A stretch of DNA of 64,000 nucleotides from Stenotrophomonas lacuserhaii (GCF_014836545.1 NZ_JACSQS010000008.1:73739-137738), one strand, 5' to 3'. Counted from the stretch's first letter, positions 43,935 to 52,730 are shown. Program-made: numbers and translations. The notes: generated by a model not told the origin, from the sequence alone.

Positions 43935-45873
43935 ACCTGCCCCCTCCCTGCTGGACCGCCATGCACGTGGCTGGGCCCTGGCCAGCACCGCGCTGGCCCT
44001 GCTGCCATTGCTGCTGCAGCTGCCCAGCGTGCTCGCTGCCACCATCGCCGGTGTCGCGCTGCTGACTGCCGTGGTGTCACGTCGTGGCCTGCTGCCGGTG
44101 ACCGTGCGGCTGTTGCTGGTGCTGGCGATGCTCGCCCTGATCTACGTGCAGATGGGCGTCCGCCCCGGACGCGATACCGGCTGTGCGCTGCTGGCGGCGA
44201 TGCTGGCGATCAAGTCCAGCGAACTGCATACCCTGCGCGATGCGCGCAGCCTGCTCGGCTTCGCCCTGTTCGCCCCGTTCGCCGCTTTCCTGCTGGATCA
44301 AGGCCCGATGACCACCCTGCTGGCCACCCTGGCCGGCGTCTGCGCGCTGCTCGCGCTGCAGCGGCTGGCGCAGGTCGAAGGCCGGTCACCCACGCCGGCA
44401 CTGCGCGTGCAGGTGCGTGGCGTGCTGCGCCTGCTGCTGATCGGCCTGCCCTTGGCGATGGCAACCTTCTGGTTGTTCCCGCGCCTGTCACAGCCGCTGT
44501 GGGGCCTGCCGGACCGTGCGGTCAGCCGGCCGGGCCTGTCCGACAGCATGGAACCGGGCCAGTGGCTGGACCTGATGGCCGACGACACCCCGGCGCTGCG
44601 CGCGCAGTTCCATGGACCGGTGCCAGCGGCGGAACAGCGCTACTGGCGCGGTCCGGTGATGACCCATTTCGATGGCCGCACATGGATCGGCGACCGCCGC
44701 AATGAAGGGCGCGCGCCGGTTCCGGTGCAGGCCGGTACGCAGCGCTGGAACTACACCATCGACTACGAACCCACCGACCGCCGCCAGCTGGTGGCGCTGG
44801 ACCTGCCAAACAGTGCACCGGCCGGCGCGCGACTGACCGCCGATTACAGCCTGGTCAGCGATCGCCCACTGGCTTCGCTGAGCCGCTGGACGCTGCAGTC
44901 GGCGCCGCCGCAGGTGTTCGCCGCGTCCTTGTCGCCGCGGCAGCGCCAGCTGTCGCTGCAGTTGCCGGAAGGATTCAATCCGCGCACCGCTGCGCTCGCT
45001 CGCCAGTGGCGCACCGAAGCCGGCAACGACGACGCCGCGCTGGTGCGTCGCAGCCTGGACTGGATCCGCGCCGAGTTCGCCTACTCGCTGGATGCCGAGT
45101 TGCCCGGCCGCAACGCGGTGGACGAATTCCTGTTCGATCAGAAGGTGGGTTTTTGTGAACACTTCAGCTCGGCATTCGTCGTGCTGATGCGCAATGCCGG
45201 GGTGCCGGCGCGCGTTGTCACCGGCTTCGCCGGTGGCGTGCGCAACCCGATCGGCGACTACTGGGTGGTGCGGCGCATGGACGCCCATGCCTGGGCCGAA
45301 GTATGGCTTCCCGGACGCGGCTGGGTGCGCGTGGACCCCACCGCCGCGGTGGCCCCCGAACGCATCTACGACACACTGGAAGATCGCCTGGGCACCGAAG
45401 CGGGCGGCATGCAGGGGGCCTGGCTGCAGACCGGACAGGCGATGGACTGGCTGCGCAGGGGCTGGAACGAGATGGTGCTGTCCTTCGACGCCACCCGCCA
45501 GCAGCAGCTGCTGCGGCCGCTGGGCATGCCGGACCTGTCGCCGGCACAGCTGATTTCCAGCTTGGTGGTGATTGCGCTGATGGCGCTGGGGGCAATGGCA
45601 TGGGTGCTGGCCCGCGGCGAACGCGAGCGCGACCCGTTGCTGCGCGCCTGGCACCGACTCGGCCGCCGTTACGCGAGACAGGGCCTGGCGCGTGAACCGT
45701 CCGAGCCGGCGATGGAATGGGCACGCCGCGTTGACGCCCAACGGAGCGATCCTGCCTTGCTGGCGCTCAGCCAGCGTTTCGTCCACGCGCGCTACGCTGG
45801 CACTCATGTCGACCACGCTTCATTATTGGCCGACCTGCGCAGGCATCGTCCGTCTTCCGGAGCCACATCATGA
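43927..45873 (+). CDS. TgpA-like membrane transglutaminase
   Basis: 648 aa. Several N-terminal membrane helices (to about 180), a periplasmic core with the transglutaminase triad (Cys in KVGFCEHFSSAFV, His in DAHAWAEVWLPGRGW, Asp in RVDPTAAV), and one C-terminal helix with a cytoplasmic tail (about 545-648). Homologues are essential in Pseudomonas aeruginosa (TgpA). Starts inside the DUF58 stop. Confidence 0.9.
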   Translation: MTEPAPSLLDRHARGWALASTALALLPLLLQLPSVLAATIAGVALLTAVVSRRGLLPVTVRLLLVLAMLALIYVQMGVRPGRDTGCALLAAMLAIKSSELHTLRDARSLLGFALFAPFAAFLLDQGPMTTLLATLAGVCALLALQRLAQVEGRSPTPALRVQVRGVLRLLLIGLPLAMATFWLFPRLSQPLWGLPDRAVSRPGLSDSMEPGQWLDLMADDTPALRAQFHGPVPAAEQRYWRGPVMTHFDGRTWIGDRRNEGRAPVPVQAGTQRWNYTIDYEPTDRRQLVALDLPNSAPAGARLTADYSLVSDRPLASLSRWTLQSAPPQVFAASLSPRQRQLSLQLPEGFNPRTAALARQWRTEAGNDDAALVRRSLDWIRAEFAYSLDAELPGRNAVDEFLFDQKVGFCEHFSSAFVVLMRNAGVPARVVTGFAGGVRNPIGDYWVVRRMDAHAWAEVWLPGRGWVRVDPTAAVAPERIYDTLEDRLGTEAGGMQGAWLQTGQAMDWLRRGWNEMVLSFDATRQQQLLRPLGMPDLSPAQLISSLVVIALMALGAMAWVLARGERERDPLLRAWHRLGRRYARQGLAREPSEPAMEWARRVDAQRSDPALLALSQRFVHARYAGTHVDHASLLADLRRHRPSSGATS

Positions 45874-46397
45874 ACATCAAGATTCTGCTTCCCCTGGCTG
45901 CCTCACTGGCGCTGGCGGCCTGCGCGACGGCACCGAAGCCGCTGCAGGGCCAGTTCGCCGCCGTGACCCCGCGCGATACCGTGGCGACCCAGCAGGTGGG
46001 CGCGCCGGTGCGTTGGGGCGGCCGCATCATCGAAACGCTGCCGGGCCAGGGCCAGACCTGCTTCCAGCTTCTGTCGCGCCCGCTCAATGCCAGTGGTCGC
46101 CCGACCACCAGTTCCACCGACGCCAGTGACGGCCGCTTCGTTGCCTGCCGCGCCGGCTTCTATGATCCGGCGGTGTTCGAAGAAGGCCGCGATGTGACCT
46201 TCATCGGCCGCGTGGACGGCTATGAAAACGTCAAGATCGGCGAGTACGACTATCGCCTGCCCAAGCTCGCCGCCGATGTGATCTACCTGTGGCCGGAACA
46301 GCGCCAGGTCGATGTGGTGCCCTATCCGTACGGTCCGTGGGGCCCGGGTCCGGGTCCGTGGGGCCCGTGGGGCTACGGCCGTTACGGCTGGTGGTAA
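45870..46397 (+). CDS. Slp-family outer-membrane lipoprotein
   Basis: 175 aa with a lipobox (LALAACATAP, Cys about 20). The body matches the Slp family (VRWGGRIIETLPGQGQTCFQLLSRPL, GRFVACRAGFYDPAVFEEGRDVTFIGRVDG). A C-terminal low-complexity tail of WGPGPGPWGPWGYG repeats is unusual. Its start overlaps the transglutaminase stop; an acid or carbon-starvation-type role is only known for E. coli Slp. Confidence 0.88.
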   Translation: MNIKILLPLAASLALAACATAPKPLQGQFAAVTPRDTVATQQVGAPVRWGGRIIETLPGQGQTCFQLLSRPLNASGRPTTSSTDASDGRFVACRAGFYDPAVFEEGRDVTFIGRVDGYENVKIGEYDYRLPKLAADVIYLWPEQRQVDVVPYPYGPWGPGPGPWGPWGYGRYGWW

Positions 46398-46417
46398 GCG
46401 CTGCCTGAGCTGTAATG

Positions 46418-46443
46418 AAAAAGCCGCCTTCGGGCGGCTTTTT
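46418..46443. terminator. bidirectional terminator
   Basis: AAAAAGCCGCC-TTC-GGGCGGCTTTTT: a GC-rich hairpin with A and T runs on both sides. It ends the moxR-slp operon (plus) and the HIT gene (minus), whose stop is 15 nt away. Confidence 0.9.
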
Positions 46444-46457
46444 CTGTTGCGCGCCGC

Positions 46458-46817
46458 TTACTGGCCGGGCGCGCCGAAGTGGCCCAGCGGAGCGCCGGCC
46501 AGCAAGTGCAGGTGGATATGGAACACAGTCTGCCCGGCGTGTTCGCGGCAGTTCATGACGATGCGGTAACCGTCCTCGGCCAGGCCCTGTTCGCGCGCGT
46601 ACTGTGCGGCGGCCAGCGCCAACTTGCCGATCAGGTGCGCCTGCCCCGGCGTTACGTCATCCAGGGTGGGAATGACCTCGTTCTTCGGGATGAACAACAC
46701 GTGCACCGGCGCCTGCGGCGCGATGTCCTTGAAGCCCAGCACCTCCTCGTCTTCGTAGACGATGACGGCCGGGATTTCGCGGCGGATGATCTTGCTGAAG
46801 AGCGTTTCGCTGGTCAT
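46458..46817 (-). CDS. HIT-family hydrolase (HinT-like)
   Basis: 119 aa. The HIT triad HIHLHLLAG is at about residues 98-106. It hydrolyses nucleoside phosphoramidates in the characterised members. The N-terminus MTSETLFSKIIRREIPAVIVYEDE is typical of HinT. Ends at a bidirectional terminator. Confidence 0.93.
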   Translation of the reverse strand: MTSETLFSKIIRREIPAVIVYEDEEVLGFKDIAPQAPVHVLFIPKNEVIPTLDDVTPGQAHLIGKLALAAAQYAREQGLAEDGYRIVMNCREHAGQTVFHIHLHLLAGAPLGHFGAPGQ

Positions 46818-46836
46818 GGATGTCGCCTCTTAGGGG

Positions 46837-46856
46837 GTGCCGACCAAGGTCGGCAC
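46837..46856. repeat. GTGCCGACC palindrome
   Basis: GTGCCGACC-AA-GGTCGGCAC between recR and the HIT gene. The same family occurs at 50402-50424 and 57691-57715. It lacks a T-run and is a REP-type unit. Confidence 0.75.
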
Positions 46857-46881
46857 TCCGCGCGTGGGTATGCTTCTGTCT

Positions 46882-47481
46882 TTATTCCCGCACTTCGCTG
46901 CGCGTGCCGAAGGCATGCGACAACGTGCCACGATCGACGAACTCCAGCTCGCCGCCCAGCGGCAGGCCCTGCGCGAGACGGCTCGGCCGCACCTGCCGCG
47001 CACGCGCCAGTTGGGCGAGGTAATGCGCGGTCGCTTCGCCTTCCACAGTGGCACTGGTGGCGATGATCATTTCGGTGATCTCGCCGGCATCGAGCCGCTG
47101 GCCCAGCAGCTCCAGCCCCAGTTCGCGCGGGCCGATGCCATCCAGCGGCGACAGCCGGCCCTGCAGCACGAAGTACACGCCGCGGAAGCCGGTCGCGTTT
47201 TCGATGGCCAGCCGGTCAGCGGGGGATTCCACCACGCACAACTGGCTGCGCTCGCGGCTGTTGTTGGCGCAGGTCGCGCACAGTTCGCTTTCACTGAAAT
47301 CGCGGCACTGCGCGCAATGGCCGATGCGCTCCATCGCTTGCGCCAGCAGCGAGGACAGCTTCTCGCCGCCCTCGCGCTCGCGTTCCAGCAGGTGGTACGC
47401 CATGCGCTGGGCGGTCTTCTGGCCCACGCCGGGCAACACGCGCAGCGCTTCGATCAACTGGTCAAGCAGGGGTGCGGACAT
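46882..47481 (-). CDS. recR: recombination protein RecR
   Basis: 199 aa. HhH region ([24 protein letters not shown]), zinc finger with four Cys ([16 protein letters not shown]), Toprim domain and a C-terminal lid. RecR works with RecO and RecF in gap repair. The start at 47481 is the second of two adjacent Mets. It follows ybaB in the dnaX-ybaB-recR order. Confidence 0.95.
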   Translation of the reverse strand: MSAPLLDQLIEALRVLPGVGQKTAQRMAYHLLEREREGGEKLSSLLAQAMERIGHCAQCRDFSESELCATCANNSRERSQLCVVESPADRLAIENATGFRGVYFVLQGRLSPLDGIGPRELGLELLGQRLDAGEITEMIIATSATVEGEATAHYLAQLARARQVRPSRLAQGLPLGGELEFVDRGTLSHAFGTRSEVRE

Positions 47482-47524
47482 CATTCGGCTCGGATAGAGC
47501 CGGGCCATGCCCGGCTGCGCTGCA

Positions 47525-47845
47525 TCAGAACGGCAGCTTCATGCCCGGGGGCAGCTGCATGCCGGCCGTGGCCGAACCCATGCGGGTCTTCGACTCGGCA
47601 TCGATCTTGTTGGACGCATCGTTGAAGGCTGCGGCCACCAGGTCTTCCAGCATTTCCTGGTCGCCCAGCAGCGACGGATCCAGGCGCACCTTGCGGCATT
47701 CCTTGGCACCGGTGAGGGTGACGCTGACCATGCCGCCACCGGCGCTGCCGGTGACTTCAAGCTTTGCGATTTCTTCCTGGGCCTTCTGCAGGTTCTCCTG
47801 CATCTTCTGGGCCTGCTGCATCATCTGGGCGATATTGCCGCGCAT
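47525..47845 (-). CDS. YbaB/EbfC nucleoid-associated protein
   Basis: 106 aa. [33 protein letters not shown] opening helix and [25 protein letters not shown] are family hallmarks. Small dimeric DNA-binding protein. It lies between dnaX and recR, with 6 nt to dnaX. Confidence 0.94.
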   Translation of the reverse strand: MRGNIAQMMQQAQKMQENLQKAQEEIAKLEVTGSAGGGMVSVTLTGAKECRKVRLDPSLLGDQEMLEDLVAAAFNDASNKIDAESKTRMGSATAGMQLPPGMKLPF

Positions 47846-47851
47846 GGTTCT

Positions 47852-49828
47852 TTACTCTTCAAAGGGACGGATGGAATCGGACACGAGCCGCGCGCCGTGC
47901 TTCTGGATCAGCACCTGCACTTCCGGATCGGCCATGAAAAACGCCTCGGCCGCCTGCTGGCGTTCACCCCGCTGACGGTCTGATCGCTGGTGCAGAGTCT
48001 CGGCCGGCGCCTGCGTGGCATCGACCACGATCTTCGGCGGCGAACCCAGCGCCTTGCCCAGCATCTCCGCCAGCGCGCCCAGCGCGCGTTCGGAACTCAG
48101 GTACTCAAATCCGGGCGACAAACCCAGTTTCAAGACCCCGTGCTGGAAACTGATGAATGCCGCGTTGGCGGCAAGCTGCCGCGAAGGCCCACTCAGGCCA
48201 CTGGCAGCCACCAGTTCCAGCCAATCTTCGGCACAGGCCAATGCCACCGAAGCACCGCCCGGGGCTGCTGCTTCGGCCACCCTGGCGGTAGGCGCGATGT
48301 CGATGCCTTCGGCGCGGAACGGCTTCGGCGGTGCTGCCACTGCAACAGTGGGCGCAGCGCGCGGTGCCGGTTCGGCAGGTGGCTGCCACGGCGCCAGCAT
48401 GGCCGCGTCCGGGCCAGCCAGTTCGGCCGCCAGTGCATCGTCGCGCTGGTTGCTGTCATCGGCCGCTTCGATCTCCCACGGGGGCAGATCCGGTTCATTC
48501 GAGGCCGGCGGCGGATCTTTCACCGGTGCCGGCGGCGCTGGCTCGGGATCTTCCACCGGCGTGGTGTCCGGCAGCGGACCGGGCTTGGGCGCTGCGGCCT
48601 GGACGCTGGCTTCCACGGCCGGCGCCGGTGCGGCGGCAACGGGTGCGGCGGCGATGCCGGTCGAACCGGCCGAGCCACTCGCCGCCCCCGTCGAACCACC
48701 CGACTGCAGACCTTCGCCACCTTCCGGTGCACGCGGCACCGGCGGCACCGCAGCGGCCGGACGGAAGGCCAGCATGCGCAGCACGGCCATTTCAAAACCG
48801 GCGCGCGGACTCGGCGCCAGCGGCAGGTCGCGGCGGCCGTTAAGGGCCATCTGGTACCAGAGCTGCACCACTTCCGGCCGCACCCGCGCAGCGAAGCCGC
48901 CCAGGTCCAGGCCATCGGCGGCGATGGCACCGGGCACCAGCTGCTGTACCTGGATGCGGTGCAGGGCATCGGCCAGCGCTTCCAGCACACCGCTCCAGTC
49001 CGGTGAGAACTCCGCCAGCGCCGCCACGACCTGCAGCAGGCGCTGGCCATCACCTTCGGCCAGGGCGTCGAGCATGGCCGCCACCTGGGTGCGATCCACC
49101 GTGCCCAGCATGGTGCGCACCACGTCTTCGCGCAGCGCACCGCCGGCATAGGCGATAGCCTGGTCGAGCAACGACAGGCCGTCACGCAGGCTGCCATCGG
49201 CGGCCTTGGATAGCTGCACGATGGCACTGTCGTCGGCTTCGATTTCTTCGGCCGCCAGGATCCGGGTCATCTGCCCCTGGATCTGGTCTTCGTCCAGGCG
49301 CTTCAGGTTGAACTGCAGGCAGCGGCTGAGCACGGTGACCGGCAGCTTCTGCGGATCAGTGGTAGCGAGCAGGAACTTGACGTGCTCCGGCGGCTCTTCC
49401 AGCGTCTTCAGCAGCGCATTGAACGCCGCCTTGGACAGCATGTGCACTTCGTCGATCAGGTAGACCTTGTACTTGCCACGCGAGGGCATGTACTGCGCGT
49501 TCTCGATCACCTCGCGGACATCGTCCACGCCGGTGTTGGACGCCGCATCGATTTCCAGCAGGTCGATGTACCGGCCGGAATCGATGTCCAGGCAGGCCGG
49601 ACATTGGCCGCAGGGATCGGCACTGGTGCCCTGTTCGCAGTTCAGCGATTTGGCGAAAATACGCGCGATGGTGGTCTTGCCCACCCCACGGGTACCGGTA
49701 AACAGGAAAGCGTGATGCACGCGACCGCTGTCCAGCGCATTGGTAAGCGCGCGGACCACGTGTTCCTGGCCCACCAGCTCGGCAAAACGCTTTGGACGCC
49801 ACTTGCGGGCAAGGACGAGATAGGACAT
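47852..49828 (-). CDS. dnaX: DNA polymerase III tau/gamma subunit
   Basis: 658 aa. Walker A in TGTRGVGKTTIARIFA, a four-Cys zinc module (CEQGTSADPCGQCPACLDI), Walker B LIDEVHMLS and SRC motif (LSRCLQFNLKR). After about residue 370 a long Ala/Pro-rich linker and then the tau C-terminal domain. Longer than many gamma forms; whether a programmed frameshift makes gamma is not evident. First gene of dnaX-ybaB-recR. Confidence 0.96.
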   Translation of the reverse strand: MSYLVLARKWRPKRFAELVGQEHVVRALTNALDSGRVHHAFLFTGTRGVGKTTIARIFAKSLNCEQGTSADPCGQCPACLDIDSGRYIDLLEIDAASNTGVDDVREVIENAQYMPSRGKYKVYLIDEVHMLSKAAFNALLKTLEEPPEHVKFLLATTDPQKLPVTVLSRCLQFNLKRLDEDQIQGQMTRILAAEEIEADDSAIVQLSKAADGSLRDGLSLLDQAIAYAGGALREDVVRTMLGTVDRTQVAAMLDALAEGDGQRLLQVVAALAEFSPDWSGVLEALADALHRIQVQQLVPGAIAADGLDLGGFAARVRPEVVQLWYQMALNGRRDLPLAPSPRAGFEMAVLRMLAFRPAAAVPPVPRAPEGGEGLQSGGSTGAASGSAGSTGIAAAPVAAAPAPAVEASVQAAAPKPGPLPDTTPVEDPEPAPPAPVKDPPPASNEPDLPPWEIEAADDSNQRDDALAAELAGPDAAMLAPWQPPAEPAPRAAPTVAVAAPPKPFRAEGIDIAPTARVAEAAAPGGASVALACAEDWLELVAASGLSGPSRQLAANAAFISFQHGVLKLGLSPGFEYLSSERALGALAEMLGKALGSPPKIVVDATQAPAETLHQRSDRQRGERQQAAEAFFMADPEVQVLIQKHGARLVSDSIRPFEE

Positions 49829-49901
49829 CAGGCCACCGTCTTCATCAGGACGACCATTGTGCCACGCCTGTCCAGCCCCCTACGTCGGCAACTGCAGGGC
49901 C

Positions 49902-49930
49902 TTGTGTCCAGCCGCGCAGCCAGCTAGAAT
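49902..49930 (+). promoter_or_regulatory. sigma-70 promoter of tRNA-Ser (GGA)
   Basis: TTGTGT (49902-49907) and TAGAAT (49925-49930) with a 17-nt spacer, then a GC-rich discriminator (CTGCGGCCCC) as in stringently controlled stable-RNA promoters. Transcription would start near 49937, about 36 nt before the tRNA. The boxes match those of the other tRNA-Ser gene (TTGTGA, TATCAT). Confidence 0.8.
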
Positions 49931-49972
49931 CTGCGGCCCCTGCAACGGCATTGTCGTTCCGCAGGGGAATCC

Positions 49973-50065
49973 GGAGAGGTGTCCGAGCGGTTGAAGGAGC
50001 ACGCCTGGAAAGTGTGTAAGCGTCTAAACCGCGCTTCGGGGGTTCGAATCCCCCTCTCTCCGCCA
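49973..50065 (+). tRNA. tRNA-Ser (GGA)
   Basis: 93-nt class II tRNA with long variable arm (TAAGCGTCTAAACCGCGCTTC). Acceptor GGAGAGG with TCTCTCC, anticodon stem CACGC/GTGTG and loop CTGGAAA giving GGA, T-arm GGGGTTCGAATCCCC, and CCA encoded. It is followed by 188-bp repeats. Confidence 0.97.
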
Positions 50066-50400
50066 GACAAATGAAAAGGGCTGCCCATCGGGCGGCCCTT
50101 TTTATTTGCCTGGCGGAGAGAGGCAGATGAGAAGCCCTGCGGGTTCGACGGATCTGCAGGAGCAGATCCGGACAGCCGAAGGCTGGCCCTGCAGCGCCCA
50201 GCGCGGAAGGGCTGGGTGCACGGATGCACCCAGCAATCCCCCTCTCTCCGCCAGACAAATGAAAAGGGCTGCCCATCGGGCGGCCCTTTTTATTTGTCTG
50301 GTGGGGAGAGCGGCAGATGAGAAGCCCCGGGGTTCGACTGATCTGCAGGAGCAGATCCGGACAGCCGAAGGCTGGCCCTGCAGCGCGCAGCTTCTGCTCC
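50047..50400 (+). repeat. 188-bp tRNA-Ser-associated tandem repeat, about 1.9 copies
   Basis: Unit 1 starts inside the tRNA (AATCCCCCTCTCTCCGCCA, 50047-50065), unit 2 starts at 50235 with the same 3' end and CCA. Each unit then has the AAAAGGGCTGCCC terminator hairpin (50074-50103; 50262-50291), hairpin GGATCTGC-AGGA-GCAGATCC (50150-50169), a CAGCC-GAA-GGCTG hairpin, and GCTGGGTGCA-CGGA-TGCACCCAGC (50211-50234). Unit 2 is cut after about 165 nt. The same unit follows the other tRNA-Ser gene (56364-56741). Confidence 0.9.
50074..50103 (+). terminator. tRNA-Ser (GGA) terminator
   Basis: AAAAGGGCTGCCC-ATC-GGGCGGCCCTTTTT, a 12- to 13-bp hairpin with one T-G pair and a T-run, 9 nt after the CCA. 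A second identical copy lies at 50262-50291 in the repeat array. Confidence 0.9.
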
Positions 50401-50401
50401 G

Positions 50402-50424
50402 GTAGTGCCGACCTTGGTCGGCAC
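50402..50424. repeat. GTGCCGACC palindrome ending the repeat array
   Basis: GTAGTGCCGACC-TT-GGTCGGCAC lies at the point where the second 188-bp unit is cut. A related, imperfect unit follows at about 50437-50457. The REP may have inserted into or replaced the end of the array. Confidence 0.7.
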
Positions 50425-50530
50425 CGTGAAAAGAGCGCCCGACCAAGGGCGGCACTACAGACGCTTCCCACGGCATCGATTGCGATCTGCAGCTACGCTG
50501 ACGCGTCACCCGCAAGTACGCTCTCTCGCC

Positions 50531-51073
50531 ATGCCCACCCCACTCGCCCGCAGCCGACACCTCTACCAGTTCTACATCGGCGGCACGGCCGGCCGCGCCA
50601 ACATCGAACTGCACGACGTCCAGTTCGCCGCGGTTTCCCGCGTGCAGGACGCCTACCCTGCCCTGCGCAAGGCGTGGTTCGGCGATCCCGGCAGCCTGCA
50701 CCTGGATGGCTACATGCACATCGATTGGGCCGATGGCTTCGACGTGCGTCTCGCGCCGGAGCCGGACCCGTCCGGGCTCACGCTGTTCTTCGTCAACATG
50801 GGCGGCTACCGCGCAGACAGCCTGGCGGAGCTGCATGCGTTCGGCCTGTTCGTCGCAGCCGATGCCGCCGGCGCCAAGGCGAAGGCACGGCGCAGCCTGC
50901 TGCAAGGGGCCCAGCAGCTGCACAAGGATGACCTGCGCGAGGTCGACAACTGCCTGGCCCTCGGGGAATTCGGCGGCCTGCACGTGCACCTGCAGCCCAA
51001 CCCATCGGGCACCCAGCCTCACCCGGAATGGCAGGGCTATCGCCCCATCGCGCGCAAGACCACCATCCGGTGA
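50531..51073 (+). CDS. DUF1543-family protein
   Basis: 180 aa. Opens with HLYQFYIGGTAGRANIELHDVQFAAV, a pattern shared by DUF1543 proteins of unknown function, with a central LFFVNMGGYRADSLAELHAFGLFVA and a C-terminal HVHLQP segment. No signal peptide. Own ATG after the repeat array. Confidence 0.75.
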   Translation: MPTPLARSRHLYQFYIGGTAGRANIELHDVQFAAVSRVQDAYPALRKAWFGDPGSLHLDGYMHIDWADGFDVRLAPEPDPSGLTLFFVNMGGYRADSLAELHAFGLFVAADAAGAKAKARRSLLQGAQQLHKDDLREVDNCLALGEFGGLHVHLQPNPSGTQPHPEWQGYRPIARKTTIR

Positions 51074-51113
51074 GCTGACAGCGTTCCATCAGTGTGCACG
51101 GCGCAGGCGGGAT

Positions 51114-51130
51114 ATCTACTTATAGTAGAT
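51114..51130. promoter_or_regulatory. 17-bp palindromic operator, probably for the TetR gene
   Basis: ATCTACT-TAT-AGTAGAT is a perfect 7+3+7 palindrome, 28 nt before the ATG of the reductase gene; the sequence TACCTACAGTAACTA just after it has a related half-site. Size and position fit a TetR-family operator over the promoter. The nearest TetR gene is in the same transcript (51760). Confidence 0.65.
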
Positions 51131-51158
51131 TACCTACAGTAACTAAAGAAAACTTCCC

Positions 51159-51755
51159 ATGCACGCACTGATCGTGGTCTCGCACGCCAATCCAGCCTCC
51201 CTCACCCATGCCATCGCCCACCGCGTGGCCGACGGCATCACCAACGCCGACCCAGCCGCTACCACGGAGTTCGCGGACCTGACCGCCGAACGCTTCGATC
51301 CGGTGTTCAACAGCGACGACCTCGCCTATTTCGAGAAGCGCGCTGCGGCTCCTGACGATGTAGCGCGCGAGCACGCCCGCCTGGAACGGGCGGACACGCT
51401 GGTGCTGGTCTACCCGATTTACTGGTGGTCGTTTCCCGCGCTGCTGAAGGGTTGGATCGACCGCGTTTTTAGCAACGGCTGGGCCTACGACGAAGGCCCC
51501 GACGGAAAGGTGCAGAAGAAACTGCAGCGGCTGCAGGTGCATCTGGTCGCCAACGGTGGCGCCGACGCGGGGATGATCGAGCGCCACGGTTACGCCAAGG
51601 CCATGGCCACGCAGATCGACCATGGCATTTTCGATTACTGTGGTGCCAATGTCGCCAGTTCGGCGCGCCTGTTGGCATCGGATCCCGGCTTCCCGGTCGC
51701 GCATCTGGATACGGCCCACGCGATCGGACGCCGCATCGCCAACCCCGGGAGTTGA
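51159..51755 (+). CDS. NAD(P)H quinone oxidoreductase (MdaB/NQO-like)
   Basis: 198-aa flavodoxin-fold reductase: ALIVVSHANPASLTHA (FMN/FAD-phosphate region), ADTLVLVYPIYWWSFPALLKGWIDRVFS, GWAYDEG. Two-electron reduction of quinones is the family role, which avoids radical formation. It precedes a TetR gene by 4 nt and carries a palindrome upstream, so it is likely induced by its substrate. Confidence 0.85.
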   Translation: MHALIVVSHANPASLTHAIAHRVADGITNADPAATTEFADLTAERFDPVFNSDDLAYFEKRAAAPDDVAREHARLERADTLVLVYPIYWWSFPALLKGWIDRVFSNGWAYDEGPDGKVQKKLQRLQVHLVANGGADAGMIERHGYAKAMATQIDHGIFDYCGANVASSARLLASDPGFPVAHLDTAHAIGRRIANPGS

Positions 51756-51759
51756 GTCG

Positions 51760-52368
51760 TTGCCGAAGTCCTCCGCCACCGCCACGCCCGCCCCTCGCCG
51801 TCGCCTGCCGCGCCAAGCACGCACGCGCCAGTTGCTGGACATGGCGTGGGCACTGATCAGCGAGGAAGGCACCGACCAGCTGACGCTGGGCAGGCTGGCC
51901 GAAGCGGCGGGGGTCACCAAGCCGGTGGCCTACGATCACTTCGGCACCCGCAATGGTCTGCTTGCCGCGCTTTACGAAGACTATGACGTGCGACAGACGG
52001 CGATCTTCGATACCGCCGTTGACGCTGCCAAGGCCACGCTGCACGAAAAAGCGCGGGTGGTCGCGGCCAGTTATGTGGAGTGCGTCCTGACCCAGGGCCA
52101 GGAGATTTCAGCCGTGGTGGCCGCGCTCGGCGGCTCGCCTGAACTTCAGGCGGTCAAGCGCAGTTACCAGCATGCGTTCATTGAAAAGTGCCAGCGCATA
52201 TTCGCCCCCTTCGCGGGCACGGCGGGAGTATCCAACGCGGGCATGTGGGCGGTGCTGGGCGCGGCCGATACGTTGTCGCAGGCCGCAGCCGACGGCGATA
52301 TCAGCAGGTCACAGGCCAGCGACGAACTGATGCAGACCCTGCTTGCCGTGGTGAAGCGGAGCGCGTGA
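51760..52368 (+). CDS. TetR-family repressor, TTG start
   Basis: 202 aa. HTH (LTLGRLAEAAGVTKPVAYDHFGTRNGLLAALYEDY) at about 35-70, then an all-helical ligand-binding domain. GGGAG lies 8 nt before a TTG at 51760, which is the best start; no ATG fits upstream of the HTH. It follows the reductase gene and likely represses both through the 51114 palindrome. Confidence 0.85.
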   Translation: MPKSSATATPAPRRRLPRQARTRQLLDMAWALISEEGTDQLTLGRLAEAAGVTKPVAYDHFGTRNGLLAALYEDYDVRQTAIFDTAVDAAKATLHEKARVVAASYVECVLTQGQEISAVVAALGGSPELQAVKRSYQHAFIEKCQRIFAPFAGTAGVSNAGMWAVLGAADTLSQAAADGDISRSQASDELMQTLLAVVKRSA

Positions 52369-52392
52369 CGCCCCGCCTCTGCTTGGCGCACA

Positions 52393-52710
52393 TCAACTGC
52401 TGGACAGCTTCATCAGCACCAGTCCACACACGATCAGCACGGCCGCGCCGATGCGCATCGCACTGACCTGCTCGCCCAGGAACACGATGCCCACCACGAA
52501 CGCACCGACCGCGCCGATACCGGTCCAGATCGTATACGCGGTGCCCAGCGGCAGGCTGCGCATCGCCACGGCCAGCAGCCAGAAGCTGGCGATCATGCCG
52601 ACCAGGGTGATGAGCGTCGGGGTGAGCTTGCTGAAGCCTTCGGACTGTTTCATCGAAACGGCCCAGACGATTTCGAGAAGACCAGCGAACAGAAGATAGA
52701 TCCAGGCCAT
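52393..52710 (-). CDS. SMR-type guanidinium exporter
   Basis: 105 aa, four helices. MAWIYLLFAGLLEIVWAVSMKQSEGFSKLTPTLITL has the membrane Glu13 and the Gdx/SugE pattern (WAVSMK, GTAYTIWTGIGAVGA), which separates guanidinium exporters from EmrE-type drug pumps. AAGGAGG precedes the ATG. A probable guanidine-II riboswitch lies 20-70 nt upstream. Confidence 0.9.
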   Translation of the reverse strand: MAWIYLLFAGLLEIVWAVSMKQSEGFSKLTPTLITLVGMIASFWLLAVAMRSLPLGTAYTIWTGIGAVGAFVVGIVFLGEQVSAMRIGAAVLIVCGLVLMKLSSS

Positions 52711-52730
52711 GGCGGCCTCCTTTGCAGGGG

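Noticed and set aside
50047..50400. CRISPR array
   Set aside because: Units are 188 nt, repeat almost in full, and carry tRNA ends and terminator hairpins; no spacer pattern or cas gene.
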